Below, one piece after another: positions 16,237 to 25,051 of a stretch of 64,000 bases of DNA. Under the pieces are notes generated by a model that had not been told where the DNA came from, did no database searches, and saw only the letters and a list, made by a program, of their open reading frames with translations. Source of the DNA: JBBRVW01 sp963784645 (GTDB lineage: Bacteria > Actinomycetota > Actinomycetes > JACCUZ01); NCBI GenBank assembly GCA_963784645.1, contig CAWARY010000019.1:26933-90932 (forward strand). Reading direction: 5' to 3'. Both the position numbers and the translations under genes were made by a program. How positions within the stretch are numbered: position 1 is the first letter of the stretch; the number at the start of each line of letters is the position of its first letter.

Positions 16237-17604
16237 TCAGCTGTCGGTGGCGGCGGTGCCGGTCACGCTGGGGCGCAGGTCCTCCGCCGGTGGGACCCAC
16301 GCCGACGGATCCACGGCCACCTGCTCACCGGTGCGGATGTCGCGCACCTGGTGGGTGCCGTCCTCCTGCGGGAACCACACGAACGGGATTCCCCGGCGCT
16401 CGGCGTACCTGATCTGCTTGCCGTACTTCTGGGCACTCGGCGAGACCTCCGTGGGCACTCCACGACCGCGCAGCAAGGTGGCGACGTCACCGGCGGCGGC
16501 GCGGTCGTCCTCGGCGGGCAGCGCAACGAGCACACAGGTCGGCGTGCTTCGCGAGGCCGCGAGCAGGTCGCGCGAGAGCAGCGGTGCCAGCGTCCGGGTC
16601 ACCCCGAACGAGATTCCGACGCCCGGGTAGGTGCTGCGTCCGTCGCTCGCCAGCGCGTCGTAGCGACCGCCCGAGCAGATCGACCCGAGGTGCTCGAAGC
16701 CCACCATGCGCGTCTCGAAGACGGTGCCGGTGTAGTAGTCGAGGCCCCGCGCGACGCTGAGGTCGGCCACCACCGAGAGCCGGTCGGACTGCAGCGACGC
16801 CGTGCCCGCGAGCACCCGCAGCAGCTCGTCGAGGCCCTCGTCCAGGAGCGGGTGGCTCACTCCGAGGCCGCGCACCTGTTCGGCGAGGGCGTCGGCCGGC
16901 GCCCGCACCTCGGTCAGCGCGAGGCAGGCCTTGGCCTGGTCGTCGGTCAGACCGGCCTCGTCGGCCAGCATCCGCAGGACCGTGGCCTGGTCGACCTTGT
17001 CCAGCTTGTCGACCACGCGCATCACCCCGGCCACCGCCTCGTCGGTCTCGACGCCGACCCCGCGGTAGTAGCCCTCGATCAGCTTGCGGCTGTTGACCTG
17101 CATGCGTACGGCGGGCAGCGGCAGCCGGGTCAGGGCCTCCGCCATCACCCGGGCGACCTCGACCTCGTGGTGGAACGGCAGGGTGTCCTTGCCGATCACG
17201 TCGATGTCGGCCTGGGTGAACTCGCGGAACCGGCCTTCCTGCGGCCGCTCACCACGCCAGGCGCGCTGGATCTGGTAGCGGCGGAACGGGAAGTCGAGGT
17301 GTCCCGCGTTCTCCAGCACGTAGCGGGCCAAGGGGACCGTGAGATCGAAGTGCAGGCCGAGCTGGCGGGCCCGGTCCGACTCGCTCTCGGAGTCGCCGGC
17401 CTGCAGCCGGCGCAGGACGTAGACCTCCTTGTCGATCTCGCCCTTGCGCAGCATCTGCTCGAGCGGCTCGACGGCACGGGTCTCGATCGAGGCGAAGCCG
17501 TGCAGCTCGAAGACCTCGCGCAGGACGTCGAGGACGTGCTGCTCGACGATGCGCTGGCCGGGCAGCCACTCGGGGAAGCCCGACAGCGGAGCGATGCGAG
17601 CCAT
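16237..17604 (-). CDS. hisS: Histidyl-tRNA synthetase
   Basis: Class II synthetase of 455 residues. The N-terminal GFPEWLPGQR, motif 2 region (RYQIQRAWRGERPQEGRFRE), the histidine-A motif ARGLDYYTGTVFE and the C-terminal anticodon-binding domain (VALPAEDDRAAAGDVATLLRG to SPSAQKYGKQIRYAERRGIP) are all present. It starts 2 bp after the stop of the MBL-fold hydrolase gene, which is upstream; this pair is conserved in actinobacteria. Confidence 0.96.
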   Translation of the reverse strand: MARIAPLSGFPEWLPGQRIVEQHVLDVLREVFELHGFASIETRAVEPLEQMLRKGEIDKEVYVLRRLQAGDSESESDRARQLGLHFDLTVPLARYVLENAGHLDFPFRRYQIQRAWRGERPQEGRFREFTQADIDVIGKDTLPFHHEVEVARVMAEALTRLPLPAVRMQVNSRKLIEGYYRGVGVETDEAVAGVMRVVDKLDKVDQATVLRMLADEAGLTDDQAKACLALTEVRAPADALAEQVRGLGVSHPLLDEGLDELLRVLAGTASLQSDRLSVVADLSVARGLDYYTGTVFETRMVGFEHLGSICSGGRYDALASDGRSTYPGVGISFGVTRTLAPLLSRDLLAASRSTPTCVLVALPAEDDRAAAGDVATLLRGRGVPTEVSPSAQKYGKQIRYAERRGIPFVWFPQEDGTHQVRDIRTGEQVAVDPSAWVPPAEDLRPSVTGTAATDS

Positions 17605-17606
17605 GG

Positions 17607-18311
17607 CTACATCCCCCTCGTCGGCGGTGCGGTCGCCAGGTCCTGGAGGAACGGGTTGGTCGCGCGCTCCCGGCCGACGGTCGTCTGGGGGCCATGGCCC
17701 GGCAGGACCACGACGTCGTCGGGCAGGGTCAGCACCTTGGCGGCCAGGCTGCGCAGCATCGTCGGCGTGTCGCCGCCCGGCAGGTCGGTGCGCCCGATGC
17801 TGCCCGCGAACAGCAGGTCGCCCGAGAGGAAGTAGGACTCGGGCCCGTCCCCGTCCGCCGGGTCGTGCGGGAGCCGGAACGCCACCGACCCCCGCGTGTG
17901 GCCGGGGGCGTGGTCGACGGTGACCTCGAGCCCGGCGATCGACAGCACCTCACCGTCGGAGAGCGGCTTGACGTCGTCGGGCTCGGTCCACTCCAGGCGA
18001 CCACCGAACATCGCCGCCGTCTCGCGCGAGAGGCCCGACATCGGGTCGGCGAGCAGGTGGTCGTCGCCCGGGTGCAGGTACGCCGGGATCCCCCGCGCGC
18101 CGCACACCGGCGTCACCGAGAACGTGTGGTCGAGGTGCCCGTGGGTGAGCAGCACGGCGACCGGCTGCAGCCGGTGCTCACGGATCAGCTCGTCGAGGTG
18201 CGGGACGACCTCGATGCCGGGGTCGACGACCACGCACTCCTCGCCCGCTGCCGGCGCCACGAGGTAGCAGTTCGTGCCGAAGGCGGCTGACGGGAAGCCG
18301 GTGATCAGCAC
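17607..18311 (-). CDS. Metallo-beta-lactamase fold hydrolase (glyoxalase II-like)
   Basis: A 234-residue enzyme with the metal motif THGHLDH, a second His in DHAPGHTRGSV, Asp in FLSGDLLFAG and a C-terminal LPGHGPQTT. The family includes hydroxyacylglutathione hydrolase-like enzymes that split thioesters; the true substrate is unknown and may be a mycothiol or other thiol adduct. I chose GTG 18311 (VLITGFPSAAFGTNCYLVA) because homologues begin at this strand; a start at 18440 adds a Pro/Ala leader and would use most of the divergent promoter region. Confidence 0.86.
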   Translation of the reverse strand: MLITGFPSAAFGTNCYLVAPAAGEECVVVDPGIEVVPHLDELIREHRLQPVAVLLTHGHLDHTFSVTPVCGARGIPAYLHPGDDHLLADPMSGLSRETAAMFGGRLEWTEPDDVKPLSDGEVLSIAGLEVTVDHAPGHTRGSVAFRLPHDPADGDGPESYFLSGDLLFAGSIGRTDLPGGDTPTMLRSLAAKVLTLPDDVVVLPGHGPQTTVGRERATNPFLQDLATAPPTRGM

Positions 18312-18526
18312 GAGCGCCTTCCTGACGTGGGGGGGTAGTGGGACCGCCGCGGCCGACGGCCCAGGCACGGACGGCGAGCCTACCGGCGCGCTCCGGGGCG
18401 TCGCGAACGCGTCACGGCGGGCCGGGCGACCGGTGGTCACGCCCGCGCAGCATCCCCCGCCCTACACTGGCCGACCGTGCGCCAGCCGCGCACGATCGGT
18501 CCGGGCAGGCACGAGCGGAGGCACGC

Positions 18527-19384
18527 GTGGCGGGCAGCGCGAAGCGGGAGCGTCAGCTGGCGCGGGAGCACTACGAGCGCCAGCAGGCACGCCGAGCGGC
18601 CCGGGCCGCGAAGCGCCGCCGCAACCAGCAGGTCGGCGCGGTAGCCGTGGCGGTCCTGCTGATCGTGCTCGGCGTGGTCTTCCTCGCCAACCGGCTCGGC
18701 GGCAACGACACCGTGACCGCGGGCAAGCCGGGAGCGAAGTCCACCGATGCGGCGACGACGCCGAGCGACACCCCCACGCCCTCTCCGTCCTCGTCCGACG
18801 CCGCGGGCGGCTGCACGTACTCGAAGGCAGGCGCCGCGTCCAAGGACGTCGGGCTGCCGACCTACGACCCGGCGAAGGCTGCGACCTACACGAAGCCGTT
18901 CAGCGTCGACCTGGCGACCTCGCAGGGCGACATCACGATCCAGATGGCGGCAGCCAAGGCGCCGTGCACCACGAACAGCTTCAAGCACCTCGCGGAGTCG
19001 AAGTACTTCGACGGCACCGACTGCCACCGCCTCACCACGAACAACATCTTCGTCCTGCAGTGCGGCGACCCGACCGCCAGCGGCAGCGGCGGCCCGGGCT
19101 ACCAGTTCGGCGAGGAGAACCTGCCCGCCGAGGGCGAGAACAACTATCCGGCCGGCACCGTGGCGATGGCCAACGCCGGCAGCGGCACCAACGGCAGCCA
19201 GTTCTTCCTCGTCTACAAGGACACCACCCTGCCCGCGAACTACACGATCTTCGGGACCATCACGAAGGGCCTCGACGTCGTGCAGAAGGTCGCCGACGCC
19301 GGCTCCGACGACTCGAACGGCACCGGCGACGGCAAGCCCACGCTGCCGATCACCATCAAGACCGCGACGGTCGGGAAGGCCTGA
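18527..19384 (+). CDS. ppiB: Membrane-anchored peptidyl-prolyl cis-trans isomerase, cyclophilin type
   Basis: A 285-residue protein with a basic cytoplasmic leader (KRERQLAREHYERQQARRAA), one transmembrane helix (about 37-58), a Ser/Thr/Pro linker and a cyclophilin domain from about 120: PCTTNSFKHLAESKYFDGT, FVLQCGDPTASGSGGPGY and AGSGTNGSQFFLVYKDTTLP. It probably catalyses proline isomerisation outside the membrane. GTG 18527 follows GAGCGGAGG at good spacing. It is next to the MBL-hydrolase/hisS pair, as in Mycobacterium, and the following DUF349 gene starts one base after its stop. Confidence 0.9.
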   Translation: MAGSAKRERQLAREHYERQQARRAARAAKRRRNQQVGAVAVAVLLIVLGVVFLANRLGGNDTVTAGKPGAKSTDAATTPSDTPTPSPSSSDAAGGCTYSKAGAASKDVGLPTYDPAKAATYTKPFSVDLATSQGDITIQMAAAKAPCTTNSFKHLAESKYFDGTDCHRLTTNNIFVLQCGDPTASGSGGPGYQFGEENLPAEGENNYPAGTVAMANAGSGTNGSQFFLVYKDTTLPANYTIFGTITKGLDVVQKVADAGSDDSNGTGDGKPTLPITIKTATVGKA

Positions 19385-19385
19385 C

Positions 19386-21320
19386 GTGACCGAGCATCCC
19401 GCGGACGAGCAGCCGCCCGGGGCGGCGCCGCACGCCCCCGGTGAGCGGGCCGACGAACCGACAGCCGACGCGGCGCCGGACACCGCGCCGCCCGCAGGGG
19501 TCGCTCCCGAGCCGACCCCTGAGCCGGTGCCCGACCCCGGGCCGGCGCCCGCTCCCGTCCCGGGACCCGATCCGACCCCCGAGCCGGATCCCGACCCCGA
19601 CCCGACCCCCGAGCCGGATCCCGACCCCGACCCGACCCCCGAGCCGGTGCCCGACCCCGCGCCGACGCCCGTCCCAGAACCCGAGCTGACGCTCGTCCCG
19701 GGACCCGACCCGACCCCTCCGCCGTTGTCTGACCCTGAGCCGTTGTCTGACCCTGAGCCGGTACCCGACCCCGAGCCGGCGCCCGCTCCCGTCCCGACCC
19801 CCGAGCCGACGCCTGTCCCGGGACCCGAGCCCATGCCGGGGCCGGGCCCGACGCCCGCACCCGGTGCGTCCTCGGAACCGGAGCCGTCGCCTGCAGCTGC
19901 CCCGCAGCCCGCGCCCGCGGCGGCCGCGGACCGCGACGGGGTCGCCGGAGCGTCCTCCCCCGCACCGATCCCCGCTCCTGCCCCGGTGCCGCACGCCCCC
20001 ACGCCGGGCGACGTCCCGCACGCCCCCACACCGGCCGACGTCCCGCACGTACCGCCGGCGGTCGCGGCGCCCACCGTTCCGGCCGTTCCAGCCTCCGACC
20101 CGACCGAGTGGGGTCGGGTCGCCGACGACGGCACGGTCTTCGTCCGCACTGCCGACGGCGAGCGGCCGGTGGGCTCCTACCCGGAGGCCGGCCACGACGA
20201 GGCGCTGGCCTACTTCGGCCGGAAGTTCGACGAGCTGGCCGGCCAGGTCGTGCTGCTGGAGCAGCGGGTCAAGGCCGGCGGAGTCGCCCCCAAGGACGCC
20301 GCCACGACGTCGGCACACCTGCGCGAGACGATCACCGACGCCCACGCGGTGGGCGACCTCGCCGGCCTGCTGGCCAGGCTCGACACCGTCGAGACCGAGG
20401 TGGAGAAGGCCCGGGTCAAGGCCGACCAGGCCCGCTCCGCCGCCCGCAAGCGGGCGGCGGAGGCGAAGGAGAAGGTCGTCGCCGAGGCCGAGTCGCTCGC
20501 GACCTCGACGGACTGGAAGCGCGCCGGCGACCGGCTCCGCACGCTGCTCGACGAGTGGAAGAAGGTGCCGCGGCTCGAGCGCAAGGTCGACGACGGGCTC
20601 TGGAAGCGCTTCAGCCACGCGCGCACGACGTTCGACAAGAACCGCCGCGCGCACTTCGCCGAGCTCGATGTCTCCAGGGGTGAGGCGGCGCAGGTCAAGG
20701 AGAAGCTCATCAAGAAGGCCGAGGAGCTCTCCACCTCCAAGGAGTGGGGCGACACCGCCAAGGCCTATCGCGACCTGATGACGCAGTGGAAGGCCGCCGG
20801 TCGGGCACGTCGCGACGTCGAGGACGAGCTGTGGGCGCGCTTCCGCGCCGCGCAGGACGTGTTCTTCGCGGCGCGCTCCGAGGTCTTCGCCGAGCGGGAC
20901 GCCGGCCAGTCCGAGAACCTCGAGAAGAAGCGCGCCCTCGCAGCCGAGGCCGAGAAGCTGCTCCCGCTCACCGACCACAAGGCCGCCCGCGCGGTCCTAC
21001 GGTCCCTCCACGACCGCTGGGAGGCGGTCGGGCACGTGCCCCGCGGCGACAGGGACGAGGTCGAGAACCGGCTCCGCAAGGTCGACGACGCCGTCCGCGC
21101 GGCCGAGGAGGCCGAGTGGGCCCGGTCGAACCCCGAGGCGCGGGCCCGCGCCGAGGCCACGGCGAGCCAGCTGCGCACCAGCATCGAGAGCCTCGAGAAG
21201 GACGCCGCGGCCGCCCGGGCGGCCGGCAACGAGAAGAAGGCCGCCGACGCCGAGCAGGCGGCCGCCACCCGGCGCACCTGGCTGGTCGAGGCCGAGAAGA
21301 CCCTCACCGAGTTCAGCTAG
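19386..21320 (+). CDS. DUF349 coiled-coil protein with long proline/acidic repeat leader
   Basis: A 644-residue protein. Residues 1 to about 235 are a disordered leader built of Pro-Glu-Pro-Asp repeats, including a 30-bp DNA unit (PTPEPDPDPD) repeated in tandem from about 19572. From about 240 come DUF349 repeats (EWGRVADDGTVFVRTADGER, then three WKxxxR helical units such as DWKRAGDRLRTLLDEWKKVP) that form long alpha-helical hairpins, ending in a coiled coil. DUF349 proteins are common next to the cyclophilin in actinobacteria, but their role is not established. The leader is far longer than the short Pro/Thr tract I expect for the family. Confidence 0.85.
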   Translation: MTEHPADEQPPGAAPHAPGERADEPTADAAPDTAPPAGVAPEPTPEPVPDPGPAPAPVPGPDPTPEPDPDPDPTPEPDPDPDPTPEPVPDPAPTPVPEPELTLVPGPDPTPPPLSDPEPLSDPEPVPDPEPAPAPVPTPEPTPVPGPEPMPGPGPTPAPGASSEPEPSPAAAPQPAPAAAADRDGVAGASSPAPIPAPAPVPHAPTPGDVPHAPTPADVPHVPPAVAAPTVPAVPASDPTEWGRVADDGTVFVRTADGERPVGSYPEAGHDEALAYFGRKFDELAGQVVLLEQRVKAGGVAPKDAATTSAHLRETITDAHAVGDLAGLLARLDTVETEVEKARVKADQARSAARKRAAEAKEKVVAEAESLATSTDWKRAGDRLRTLLDEWKKVPRLERKVDDGLWKRFSHARTTFDKNRRAHFAELDVSRGEAAQVKEKLIKKAEELSTSKEWGDTAKAYRDLMTQWKAAGRARRDVEDELWARFRAAQDVFFAARSEVFAERDAGQSENLEKKRALAAEAEKLLPLTDHKAARAVLRSLHDRWEAVGHVPRGDRDEVENRLRKVDDAVRAAEEAEWARSNPEARARAEATASQLRTSIESLEKDAAAARAAGNEKKAADAEQAAATRRTWLVEAEKTLTEFS

Positions 21321-21356
21321 AGCCGAGGTGTTGCGCTCGGGGGGAACGCGGCAGTC

Positions 21357-21419
21357 TCAGGTGGCGAGCCAGCGCTGCTGCTGCGCCTTCTCCCGCTCGT
21401 AGGGGCGGACCAGGCTCAC
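21357..21419 (-). CDS. Possible 20-residue coupled ORF after the inositol-pathway aldolase
   Basis: GTG at 21419 overlaps the aldolase stop as GTGA and opens a 20-codon frame (VSLVRPYEREKAQQQRWLAT) that ends at 21357. Such overlaps normally mark a real following gene, so this may be the stub of a lost operon member, a very small peptide, or chance. No homologue is recognised. Confidence 0.25.
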   Translation of the reverse strand: MSLVRPYEREKAQQQRWLAT

Positions 21420-22342
21420 ACCGGCTCACGCGCCGTCGCAGCGTCGTGGGCAGCGCGCAAGACCCGTCCGGCCGCTCCGACGGCCGAGGCGACGTCGCCG
21501 TCGGGCGGGTAGAGCAGGGCCCGACCGACCACGAGACCGCGCACCGTCGGCTGGCGCAGCGCCCGGCCCCACGACGCGAGGTCGGCGGCCGGGTCCGGAC
21601 CAGGGACCCCGCCCAGCACCACGCACGGCAGCGTCGTGGCCGCGAAGACGGTCTCGGGGTCGTCACAGGACGGGAGCTTGAGCCAGGTACGGCTGCTGGT
21701 CGCGCCGAGCGCGGACGCCACGGTGATCGCCCGTGCCAGCGACCCGGCGTCGCGGCGGAGCCGCAGCTGGCCCTGGGTGTCGCGCTCGTAGGGCAGCGGC
21801 TCGACCATCGCCATCAGGCCGTGGGCGGCCAGCTCGGTCACCGCCTGGGCGCAGGCCTCCAGGGTCGGCGCAGTGCTCGGGTCCTCGTCGTCGATGCGGA
21901 TGAGCATCTTGCCGCCCTCGAGGCGGTAGCGCTCGATGGCGGCCGCGTCGTAGCCGGTGAACCGGTCGTCCATCGTCCAGGAAGCACCGTCCAGACCACC
22001 CCGGTTCATCGAACCGATGACGACCTTGCCCTCCAGGGCGCCGAGCAGCAGCAGCTCCTCGACGACGTCGGGCGAGCCGAGCACGCCGTCGACCGACGGG
22101 TCGGCCAGCGCGGTGACCAGCCGGGAGAGCAGCGAGCGCCGGTCGGCCATGGCGAGCGGGTCACCACCGGTGCCCAGCGCGCCGCGCGCGCCGTGATCAG
22201 CGGCGACCAGGAACAGGGTCCCGCTCGCGGAGAGCAGGGTGTCGGGCCGCCCCCGGGTGGCGTAAGCGGCGTCGACGGCCTCGGGCCGGGTAGCCCGGTC
22301 GCGCAGCAGCTGGCTCCACTGCCCGTCGGAGATGGCAGTCAT
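21416..22342 (-). CDS. DeoC/LacD-fold aldolase of the Cgl0158 type (inositol pathway)
   Basis: A 308-residue TIM-barrel protein. It lies directly after iolC with an ATGA overlap, which fits a role in splitting 2-deoxy-5-keto-D-gluconate 6-phosphate into dihydroxyacetone phosphate and malonate semialdehyde, the step taken by IolJ in Bacillus. Barrel strands with probable catalytic residues are FLVAADHGARGAL, KVVIGSMNRGGLDGA, KMLIRID and TWLKLP (candidate Schiff-base lysine). ATG 22342 begins the protein. The assignment to the DKGP aldolase step is inference from context. Confidence 0.8.
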   Translation of the reverse strand: MTAISDGQWSQLLRDRATRPEAVDAAYATRGRPDTLLSASGTLFLVAADHGARGALGTGGDPLAMADRRSLLSRLVTALADPSVDGVLGSPDVVEELLLLGALEGKVVIGSMNRGGLDGASWTMDDRFTGYDAAAIERYRLEGGKMLIRIDDEDPSTAPTLEACAQAVTELAAHGLMAMVEPLPYERDTQGQLRLRRDAGSLARAITVASALGATSSRTWLKLPSCDDPETVFAATTLPCVVLGGVPGPDPAADLASWGRALRQPTVRGLVVGRALLYPPDGDVASAVGAAGRVLRAAHDAATAREPV

Positions 22343-23352
22343 CGGGCCGGTCCCTTCCTCGGATCGGGCGGCGGGGACGCACCTGCGTGCTCCGGGTGCG
22401 GCGCCACCAGGGCGTCGAGCTCGTCGATCGTCGGCATGGCGTCTGCGCAGGCGAGCCGGGAGGCGACGATCGCGCCGGCGGCATTGGCGTGCACGGCGAT
22501 GTCGACAGGGTCCCAGCCGGCCAGCAAGCCGTGGACCAGGGCTGCCCCGAAGGCATCGCCGGCCCCGAGTCCGCAGACGACCTCGACCAGGTGGGGTGGA
22601 ACCGTGCTGGTGCCGGCCGCCGAGGCGACGAGCACGCCGTCCGCCCCCTTCTTGATCATCGCCAGCCTGACACCGGCGGCCAGGAGCCTGGCGGCCGCCT
22701 CGTCCGGCTCGGCGGTGCCGACCGCGACCTCGACCTCGGCACGGTTGCCCACCACCACGTCGACGTGCTGCAGCATCGCGGCGTACTCGGCGCGCGCGTG
22801 CTCCGGCGAGGGCCAGAACATCGGGCGCCAGTCGAGGTCGAGCACGGTGTGCCGACCGGAGCCCGGGGCGCTCCGGCCGCGGCGCTCCAGCATCGACAGC
22901 TGGGTGGCGCGCGCGGGCTCGACGGAGACCCCGGTGCCGGTCACCCACAGCAGCGGCACGTCGGTCACGACGTCCCACGGCACGTCGGCGTCGGTCAGGG
23001 TGAGGTCCGGAGCCACCGGGTCCCGGTAGAACAGCAGCGGCGGATCCTCCGGTGGGTCCAGCTCGCAGAAGACGACCGGCGTGTGCAGGTCCGGCGAGGT
23101 GCCGACGTACGAGGCGTCGACGCCGAACCCGGTCAGCGCCTGCCGGACGTAGCTACCGAACCCGTCGGCACCGACCTTGGTCAGCACGGCCGACCGACGT
23201 CCGAGACGGGCCGCGCCGACCGCCACGTTGGTGGCAGTACCGCCGAGGAACTTCGCGAACGTCCGTACGTCGGCCAGCGGGCCGACCTGCTCCGGGTAGA
23301 GGTCGACACCGACCCGGCCGACGGTCAGGACCTCGAGGTCGATCGAGGTCAT
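22339..23352 (-). CDS. iolC: 5-dehydro-2-deoxygluconokinase (PfkB family)
   Basis: Phosphorylates 2-deoxy-5-keto-gluconate in myo-inositol catabolism. The 337-residue protein has the PfkB signatures GGTATNVAVGAARLG near the N-terminus and CGLGAGDAFGAALVHG with the catalytic Asp at about residue 270; GRVGVDLYPEQVGPLADV is typical of IolC rather than of fructokinases. It overlaps the aldolase by 4 nt and lies 35 bp after mmsA, so the three are one operon. Confidence 0.9.
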   Translation of the reverse strand: MTSIDLEVLTVGRVGVDLYPEQVGPLADVRTFAKFLGGTATNVAVGAARLGRRSAVLTKVGADGFGSYVRQALTGFGVDASYVGTSPDLHTPVVFCELDPPEDPPLLFYRDPVAPDLTLTDADVPWDVVTDVPLLWVTGTGVSVEPARATQLSMLERRGRSAPGSGRHTVLDLDWRPMFWPSPEHARAEYAAMLQHVDVVVGNRAEVEVAVGTAEPDEAAARLLAAGVRLAMIKKGADGVLVASAAGTSTVPPHLVEVVCGLGAGDAFGAALVHGLLAGWDPVDIAVHANAAGAIVASRLACADAMPTIDELDALVAPHPEHAGASPPPDPRKGPAR

Positions 23353-23387
23353 GGGAACGCTCGCATGGTCGGGTCGCGCCTGCCAGG

Positions 23388-24884
23388 TCAGCTATTGGTC
23401 GGGAAGTGGAAGCTGGACCCTGCGGGGTGCTCGACCTCCGGCCAGCGCGAGGTGACGACCTTGGACCGGGTGTAGAAGGCCACCCCGTCCGCGCCGTGGA
23501 TCCGGGACTGGCCGAACAGCGAGTCCTTCCAGCCACCGAAGGAGTAGTAGGCCATCGGCACCGGGATCGGCACGTTGATGCCGATCATCCCGACCTTGAC
23601 ACCACGCTGGAACCGCCGGGCCGCCTCGCCGCTCGAGGTGAAGATCGCGGTCCCGTTGCCGTACGGGTTGGCGTTGATGAGCTCGATGGCCTCGTCGACC
23701 GTCGTCGCCCGGACCACCGAGAGCACGGGGCCGAAGATCTCCTCGCGATAGACGTCCATCTCGGCGGTCACCTGGTCGATCACGGTCGGGCCGACCCAGA
23801 AGCCCCCCTCGTGACCGGCGACCCGGTAGTCCCGCCCGTCCACGGCCAGCCGGGCGCCTTGCGCCTCACCGCTGCCGATGAGGCCGGTGATCCGGTCCCG
23901 GGCGGCGGCCGTGACGACCGGGCCCATCTCGCTGTCGGCGTCCCGGCCGGGACCGACACGCACCTTGCCTGCCCTGGCCACCACGGCGTCCACCACGCTG
24001 TCGCCCGCGTCGCCCACCGTGACCGCCGCCGAGATCGCCATGCAGCGCTCACCCGCGGACCCGAACGCGGCGGCCACCAGGTGGTCGGAGACGTAGTCGA
24101 CGTCGGCGTCCGGCAGCACGACGGCGTGGTTCTTGGCGCCGCCGAGAGCCTGGACCCGCTTGCCGCTCGCGGTGCCCCGCTCGTGGATGTACCGCGCGAT
24201 CGGGGTGGAGCCGACGAACGAGACGGCAGCGATGTCCGGGTGCTCCAGGATCGCGTCGACGGCCTCCTTGTCCCCGTGCACGACGTTGAAGACACCGTCG
24301 GGGAGGCCGGCCTCGGTCCACATCTCGGCGACCAGCATCGAGGCCGAGGGGTCGCGCTCGCTGGGCTTGAGGATGAACGTGTTGCCGCAGGCGACGGCGA
24401 CCGGGTGCATCCACATCGGGACCATCACCGGGAAGTTGAAGGGCGTGATGCCGGCCACCACTCCGAGCGGCTCCCGGAAGCTGAAGACGTCGATGCCGGT
24501 GGACACCTGGTCGGAGAACTCGCCCTTGAGCAGGTGCGGGATGCCGCAGGCGAACTCCACGACCTCCAGGCCGCGCTGCACCTCGCCGAGCGCGTCGGAG
24601 ACCACCTTGCCGTGCTCGTCGGAGACGACCTCGGCCAGCTCCTTGGCGCGCTTCGTGGCGAGCTCCCGGAAGGCGAAGAGCACCTTGGTCCGCTGCGACA
24701 GCGACGACTGGCCCCACGACCCGAACGCCGCCCTCGCGGTGGCGACCGCCGCGTCCACGTCGCTGCGGCTGGCCAGCGCCACCTGGGCCTGCTGCTCGCC
24801 GGTCGCCGGGTTGTACACCGGCGACGTGCGGCTCGACGTCCCGGCCGTGCTGGCGCCCCCGACCCAGTGCTCGATGGTCTTCAC
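23388..24884 (-). CDS. mmsA: CoA-acylating methylmalonate/malonate-semialdehyde dehydrogenase
   Basis: NAD- and CoA-dependent aldehyde dehydrogenase (IolA/MmsA family), 498 residues, producing acetyl-CoA or propionyl-CoA from the semialdehydes of inositol or valine breakdown. Family features are GITPFNFPVMVPMWMHPVA, the NAD loop FVGSTPIARYIHERG, catalytic Cys in SAGERCMA and the C-terminal YYSFGGWKDSLFG. GTG 24884 follows GAAGGGAAGG at ideal spacing. Its place before iolC and the aldolase points to inositol use. Confidence 0.94.
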   Translation of the reverse strand: MKTIEHWVGGASTAGTSSRTSPVYNPATGEQQAQVALASRSDVDAAVATARAAFGSWGQSSLSQRTKVLFAFRELATKRAKELAEVVSDEHGKVVSDALGEVQRGLEVVEFACGIPHLLKGEFSDQVSTGIDVFSFREPLGVVAGITPFNFPVMVPMWMHPVAVACGNTFILKPSERDPSASMLVAEMWTEAGLPDGVFNVVHGDKEAVDAILEHPDIAAVSFVGSTPIARYIHERGTASGKRVQALGGAKNHAVVLPDADVDYVSDHLVAAAFGSAGERCMAISAAVTVGDAGDSVVDAVVARAGKVRVGPGRDADSEMGPVVTAAARDRITGLIGSGEAQGARLAVDGRDYRVAGHEGGFWVGPTVIDQVTAEMDVYREEIFGPVLSVVRATTVDEAIELINANPYGNGTAIFTSSGEAARRFQRGVKVGMIGINVPIPVPMAYYSFGGWKDSLFGQSRIHGADGVAFYTRSKVVTSRWPEVEHPAGSSFHFPTNS

Positions 24885-24918
24885 GGCTGACCTTCCCTTC
24901 GGCGATCCCGACCCAACT

Positions 24919-24930
24919 TTGTCCTGACAA
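24919..24930. promoter_or_regulatory. Short palindrome upstream of mmsA, candidate operator
   Basis: TTGTC-CT-GACAA is a perfect palindrome 35 bp before the mmsA start. On the minus strand TATTGT (24932-24927) overlaps it and could be a -10 box, so a bound repressor such as the nearby GntR protein would block it. No good -35 is seen. Confidence 0.35.
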
Positions 24931-24958
24931 TACAACGGCGCAGACGTCCCTCGGAACG

Positions 24959-25051
24959 TCAGCAAGCAGCGACCGCCCGCGGGACGTCGATGCGCGAGCG
25001 CCCGTCCTGGACGGCGCGCTCGGCGTCCTCGGCGGACCCGAGCACGATCAT
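24959..25051 (-). CDS. Possible 30-residue coupled ORF between the IolG-like gene and mmsA
   Basis: ATG at 25051 overlaps the dehydrogenase stop as ATGA and has a strong GAGGAGG about 6 nt upstream, inside the dehydrogenase gene. The frame (MIVLGSAEDAERAVQDGRSR and ten more residues) ends with TGA at 24959. Codon choice is GC3-rich as in real genes. It may be a small protein or the truncated front of a lost gene; I do not recognise it. Confidence 0.4.
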   Translation of the reverse strand: MIVLGSAEDAERAVQDGRSRIDVPRAVAAC

